From Methanomassiliicoccales archaeon UBA147 (GTDB taxonomy: Archaea > Thermoplasmatota > Thermoplasmata > SG8-5), in the NCBI GenBank assembly GCA_002496385.1, contig DAJR01000050.1, forward strand, positions 8,518-24,785: 16,268 nt of DNA. Reading direction: 5' to 3'. This document shows positions 13,865 through 16,268 of the stretch, in pieces. A model generated the notes under the pieces. That model saw nothing but the letters and a program-made list of their open reading frames with translations, was not told the origin of the DNA and made no database searches. The first letter of the stretch is position 1. Every line of letters starts with the position of its first letter. The position numbers and the translations under genes were made by a program.

Positions 13865-14278
13865 TCATTTACCTCCTATACCTAAACAGTCCTTGCAGAC
13901 TCCCCTGAAATAACCGTGAACCTCGTCTATCCTGTGCCCCCCAGCGATCTTCTCCTTAGTGAAAGGGCACTCAACCTCTATGTCAATCACTTTGCCGCAT
14001 TCACTGCAGAGCAGATGGTGATGATGATTAATAACACTGTCGAACCTTGCCTCGTGAGTCCTGAAATTCAGTGTATGAAGGAGGCCGTGATCGGTGAGGG
14101 ACTGAATGGTGTTGTATATCGTGGTTTTTGACAGGGCCGGATTCTTCTTCCTCAGTTCATGGTATATCTCGTCTGCAGTGGGGTGTGTGTGATGTGTGTC
14201 CAGGAAGCGAAGGATCTCCAGGCGCTGGGGCGTCACCTTGATGCCGTGCTCTCTCAGGATTTTTAGATATTTTTCCAT
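13865..14278 (-). CDS. perR: PerR-type Fur-family peroxide-sensing repressor
   Basis: Metal-dependent DNA-binding repressor, 137 aa. Winged helix: HGIKVTPQRLEIL, HPTADEIYHEL, LSKTTIYNTIQSL. The structural Zn site is complete (CSEC at 91-94, CKDC at 128-131). The regulatory site residues align with B. subtilis PerR H37, D85, H91, H93 and D104 as H32, D80, H86, H88 and D99; Asp rather than Glu at D99 is the feature that favours PerR over Fur. It heads the oxidative-stress run and lies just behind a palindrome at 14295-14309. ATG 14278 gives the usual family length; ATG 14293 in the same frame sits at the predicted transcript start and could be a leaderless start. Confidence 0.9.
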   Translation of the reverse strand: MEKYLKILREHGIKVTPQRLEILRFLDTHHTHPTADEIYHELRKKNPALSKTTIYNTIQSLTDHGLLHTLNFRTHEARFDSVINHHHHLLCSECGKVIDIEVECPFTKEKIAGGHRIDEVHGYFRGVCKDCLGIGGK

Positions 14279-14294
14279 TGTACCCGACTCCATT

Positions 14295-14309
14295 TTGTAA
14301 CCTTTACAA
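14295..14309. promoter_or_regulatory. Candidate PerR operator
   Basis: TTGTAA-CCT-TTACAA is a perfect 6-3-6 palindrome. It lies between the TATA box (14314-14322) and the predicted transcript start of perR, where a bound repressor would block the polymerase. Its AT-rich 15-bp form resembles Per/Fur boxes in size. It implies autoregulation of the whole run of genes. Confidence 0.65.
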
Positions 14310-14313
14310 TCTG

Positions 14314-14322
14314 ATAATAAAT
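14314..14322 (-). promoter_or_regulatory. TATA box of perR and the oxidative-stress operon
   Basis: Minus strand TATTTATTA, predicting a transcript start near 14292. A second AT-rich candidate (TTTTTATAG) lies at about 14332-14340. Both put the palindrome at 14295-14309 in a blocking position. Confidence 0.5.
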
Positions 14323-14358
14323 ACAACATACTATAAAAACCTTGTGCCTTAGGCAGTC

Positions 14359-14380
14359 GGAGATCTATTTGAAAATCTCC
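14359..14380 (-). terminator. Hairpin over the ogg2 stop codon
   Basis: GGAGAT/ATCTCC (14359-14364/14375-14380), loop 10, includes the ogg2 stop. A T-run follows about 25 nt later on the minus strand inside the perR promoter, so termination is possible but not clear. Confidence 0.3.
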
Positions 14381-14988
14381 CCTGTCTCCCTGCACCATAG
14401 CAACATGTCCAGATGATCCATGGGGATTTTCTCCCGCGTGCAGAACCGTCTCATTTTTTCCTCGATGTCAAGGTATTTCCTTGGTGAAATTGAACTTGGG
14501 ATTTCCTGAATCACCCCCAGCCGAACCAGGTTCTTCAGGATATGCCGGTCCAGTATTGCCAGGTCCTGACCCATGCCGATATTCCTCAGGAAATGGCTTG
14601 CCTCTTTGTAGCTCATTCCGTTGATGTTCGCGACAAGCCACTCCCTCGCCACACGGGGGCTTTCGAATGACGCAATTCTCGCCTTCAGTCCGTTGAGATG
14701 ACTCCGAGCTTCGACCACCCGTCTGGCTTTTGTGTAATGAAACCTCACTCCTTTCAGTTCCCGCGATATCTGGGTTGATGTCCCCGCGGTTATGAGGTCG
14801 CACTCCCGCATACGCTCGACCGCGGCCCAGCAGGAACGGGCTTTTGACTGCGGCGTGAGAAGGCAGAAGACCATCTCTCTGAAAATCGACTCATCAGTCC
14901 CGCAATACCATGCCGCTGAAAATTCATCCAATCGGGATTCAATGCTCCCCTGTAATCCGGCATAGTCCCTTTTCAATTCCTCTATCAT
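14365..14988 (-). CDS. ogg: N-glycosylase/DNA lyase, archaeal Ogg2 type
   Basis: Removes 8-oxoguanine from DNA and cleaves the abasic site; 207 aa. HhH-GPD fold with the Ogg2 signatures CLLTPQSKARS, GVRFHYTKARR, the helix-hairpin-helix NINGMSYKEASHFLRNIG with catalytic Lys128, ILDRHILKNL with Asp147, and the characteristic C-terminus LLWCRETGEIFK. ATG 14988 is preferred over TTG 14994. It lies 34 nt behind the receiver-hemerythrin gene and so may share its transcript. Oxidised-base repair fits the neighbouring oxidative-stress operon. Confidence 0.95.
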   Translation of the reverse strand: MIEELKRDYAGLQGSIESRLDEFSAAWYCGTDESIFREMVFCLLTPQSKARSCWAAVERMRECDLITAGTSTQISRELKGVRFHYTKARRVVEARSHLNGLKARIASFESPRVAREWLVANINGMSYKEASHFLRNIGMGQDLAILDRHILKNLVRLGVIQEIPSSISPRKYLDIEEKMRRFCTREKIPMDHLDMLLWCRETGEIFK

Positions 14989-15022
14989 GTCCAAACATCC
15001 GGGGAAGTCATTTGTGATATGC

Positions 15023-16030
15023 TCAGATATCTTTCTCCTTTATCTTTAGCGCAAGTTGCAGTTTATCTACGATGTCCATCCTTTCTTTTATCGCTTCCAA
15101 GCCTACCTCGTCTTCCACCCTTTTGAAATCTTTCATAATCCGGGAAATGTCCTCCTCAATCAGGTACCTCTGTGAGAACGGAAGGAACACATCCTCCTCC
15201 CTGGCTGCATGGAACCGCACCACCGGAATGTATCTCAACATCAGGTCCCTGAGATTCAGTACCGATTTCCTATTGTCGATATTGTATGATTTGGCTGCTG
15301 ACTGCATTTCAAGTATCATTTTCTTGATGAGCTTATGTTCCCTCATAATCTGGATGAGTGACGATCTGGAATAGAGTTGGGCTGTTTTCCCGTGGATCTC
15401 CTGAGCCCGATGCACAAAGAGGTCGATGTAGAAAAGTTCCTTCTCCTCGTGAAGTTGCCAGTTTAAAACAAACGCCGAGGATGTCCCCCATTCCAGAAAT
15501 TTCTTTGGAAGGGGGGTGCCCTCGCTGAGCATATTGGCAGCCACCTCAAGGATTCCGGTAATCTTGTGTATCAGGCGGTGTTCCTCGTTCAGGATGGCCA
15601 CTGGCTCTATTTCCTTGTCCTTGATGGGTTTGACCTTGGGAATTTTGTTGTATTTGGTTTCCAGGACCCTCTCGGCCACCCGGACACGGGAGATTATCAC
15701 ACTCTCTGAATATGGCTTGATGACGAAATCATCCACCCCGGCATCAAGGCCGTCCACCATGTCATGCTTCTCGGACTTTGCAGAAACGAGGATAAGATAC
15801 GATACATGGCTTGTCTTGAGGTTATAGTCTCTGATCCTGAGGCATAGTTCGGTGCCGTTCATCTTGGGGATTGTCCAACCAATGAAAGCAATGTCAATGC
15901 CGTTGTCTTCATAGGCATGGAATGCTTCGACGCCATCAGAGGCAATAAATACCTCGTGGCCTGCTTTTGACAATATCTTTTTCAGTCTGTCCCTTGAACT
16001 CTTGTTACCATCTGCGATTAGTATTCTCAT
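15023..16030 (-). CDS. Degenerate receiver domain fused to a hemerythrin (HHE) domain
   Basis: A 335-residue cytoplasmic protein. Residues about 1-125 are a response-regulator receiver fold (MRILIADGNKSSRDRLKKIL; FVIKPYSE with Lys105), but the phosphoacceptor Asp is replaced by Gly51 in FIGWTIPKMNG and the acidic pair reads D7-G8. Residues about 143-290 are a hemerythrin-type four-helix domain: H151 (NEEHRLIHK), H194-x3-E198 (LHEEKELF), H232 (REHKLIK), H274-x3-E278 (FHAAREEDVF), which should bind a diiron centre able to sense O2, NO or iron. No DNA-binding domain or output enzyme is seen. ATG 16030 has GGTGAG 4 nt upstream. Signalling by protein contact is inference. Confidence 0.85.
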   Translation of the reverse strand: MRILIADGNKSSRDRLKKILSKAGHEVFIASDGVEAFHAYEDNGIDIAFIGWTIPKMNGTELCLRIRDYNLKTSHVSYLILVSAKSEKHDMVDGLDAGVDDFVIKPYSESVIISRVRVAERVLETKYNKIPKVKPIKDKEIEPVAILNEEHRLIHKITGILEVAANMLSEGTPLPKKFLEWGTSSAFVLNWQLHEEKELFYIDLFVHRAQEIHGKTAQLYSRSSLIQIMREHKLIKKMILEMQSAAKSYNIDNRKSVLNLRDLMLRYIPVVRFHAAREEDVFLPFSQRYLIEEDISRIMKDFKRVEDEVGLEAIKERMDIVDKLQLALKIKEKDI

Positions 16031-16064
16031 TTCTCTCACCTCTTTGTAGTTGTGCAAGTTAGCG

Positions 16065-16074
16065 TTATATATTA
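16065..16074 (-). promoter_or_regulatory. TATA box of the receiver-hemerythrin gene
   Basis: Minus strand TAATATATAA, about 40 nt before ATG 16030. A start near 16044 leaves a leader of about 14 nt that holds the GGTGAG ribosome site. Confidence 0.5.
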
Positions 16075-16169
16075 TGCTCATCCCTTATTTCATAAACATC
16101 GGAATGAGAGACATTTACTGCGTAGATGCCGAGAACCCTCCGCCTTTCAGGGCTGGGATGAATCGATGA
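16074..16169 (+). mobile_element. Possible decayed right end of an IS200/IS605 (tnpB) element
   Basis: The frame from ATG 16074 ends ...YCVDAENPPPFRAGMNR then TGA (16167-16169). The ENPPPFRAG ending resembles the EAPPFRAG tails made where tnpB/orfB genes read into the right-end hairpin of IS605 elements. In DNA terms CCCTCCGCCTTTCAGGG...GGG is a degenerate form of that GC-rich hairpin. No TnpB catalytic residues remain. The resemblance is from memory and could be coincidence. Confidence 0.3.
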
Positions 16170-16268
16170 GTTAAGACAGAATCAATGTCCAACCCTATTT
16201 CATCGAGAGAACTGCTCCGACCACATCAACTCGGATTCGAAGAAGCAGTGCGAATCGGCATGAGCAGT
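16170..16268. other. Non-coding right edge with nested inverted repeats
   Basis: No gene seen. ACTGCTC/GAGCAGT (16211-16217/16262-16268) encloses GATTCG/CGAATC (16234-16239/16251-16256), and CGATGA/TCATCG lies just to the left. The window ends inside the outer arm, so the structure may continue. Confidence 0.35.

Noticed and set aside
12720..13913. 397-codon open frame on the plus strand
   Set aside because: It crosses the complements of five well-recognised minus-strand genes and encodes nothing family-like.

Overview
This window looks archaeal, most likely a euryarchaeon of the Thermoplasmatota/methanogen type and an anaerobe. The signs are TATA-box promoters placed about 27 nt from start codons (leaderless genes), GGTGA/GGAGG ribosome sites, an archaeal topoisomerase I, a KaiC-like ATPase, a KH-less beta-CASP RNase and an archaeal Ogg2 glycosylase. 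Oxygen defence rests on superoxide reductase and rubrerythrin, with no catalase or superoxide dismutase in view. The exact lineage cannot be fixed from this sequence.

Left part (1-5000): a proton-pumping pyrophosphatase runs off the left edge on the minus strand. It is divergent from a single-domain KaiC-like ATPase, which converges on topA (minus). Upstream of topA lies about 350 bp of GC-rich, hairpin-rich DNA with a possible divergent transcript.

Middle (5279-7090): a beta-CASP RNase gene (aCPSF2 type) is bracketed by short palindromes. Seven of them lie almost end to end at 6680-6997 (P3-P9), and three more flank the gene (P1 5279-5313, P2 5343-5382, P10 7061-7088). Arms are 6-12 nt. Loops are 19-24 nt in nine units and 14 nt in P10. 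The arm sequences differ from unit to unit while pairing is kept. An 8-mer, TCRACAAT, recurs in or beside many of them. The seven-unit array sits between two copies of a 50-bp direct repeat that is the first 16 codons of the RNase gene. It behaves like a small insertion that duplicated the gene start and left a 34-codon decoy ORF behind the apparent original promoter. This is the least explained part of the window.

Right part (7498-14278): fourteen minus-strand genes with no gap above 32 nt. In transcription order they are a PerR-type repressor, rubredoxin, peroxiredoxin, ferredoxin, rubrerythrin, desulfoferrodoxin, ferritin, a second ferritin-like protein, nitroreductase, glutaredoxin, a ferredoxin:thioredoxin reductase-rubredoxin fusion, a rhodanese-ABM fusion, a GNAT acetyltransferase and a DUF2156 protein. 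A perfect 15-bp palindrome lies between the TATA box and the start of the first gene and is the likely operator. Together the products reduce superoxide and peroxide with electrons from ferredoxin/rubredoxin, store the iron released and repair thiols.

Upstream of this operon are ogg2 (oxidised-base repair) and a protein joining a degenerate receiver domain, with Gly at the phosphorylation site, to a hemerythrin domain. The right edge holds what may be the decayed right end of an IS200/IS605 element.
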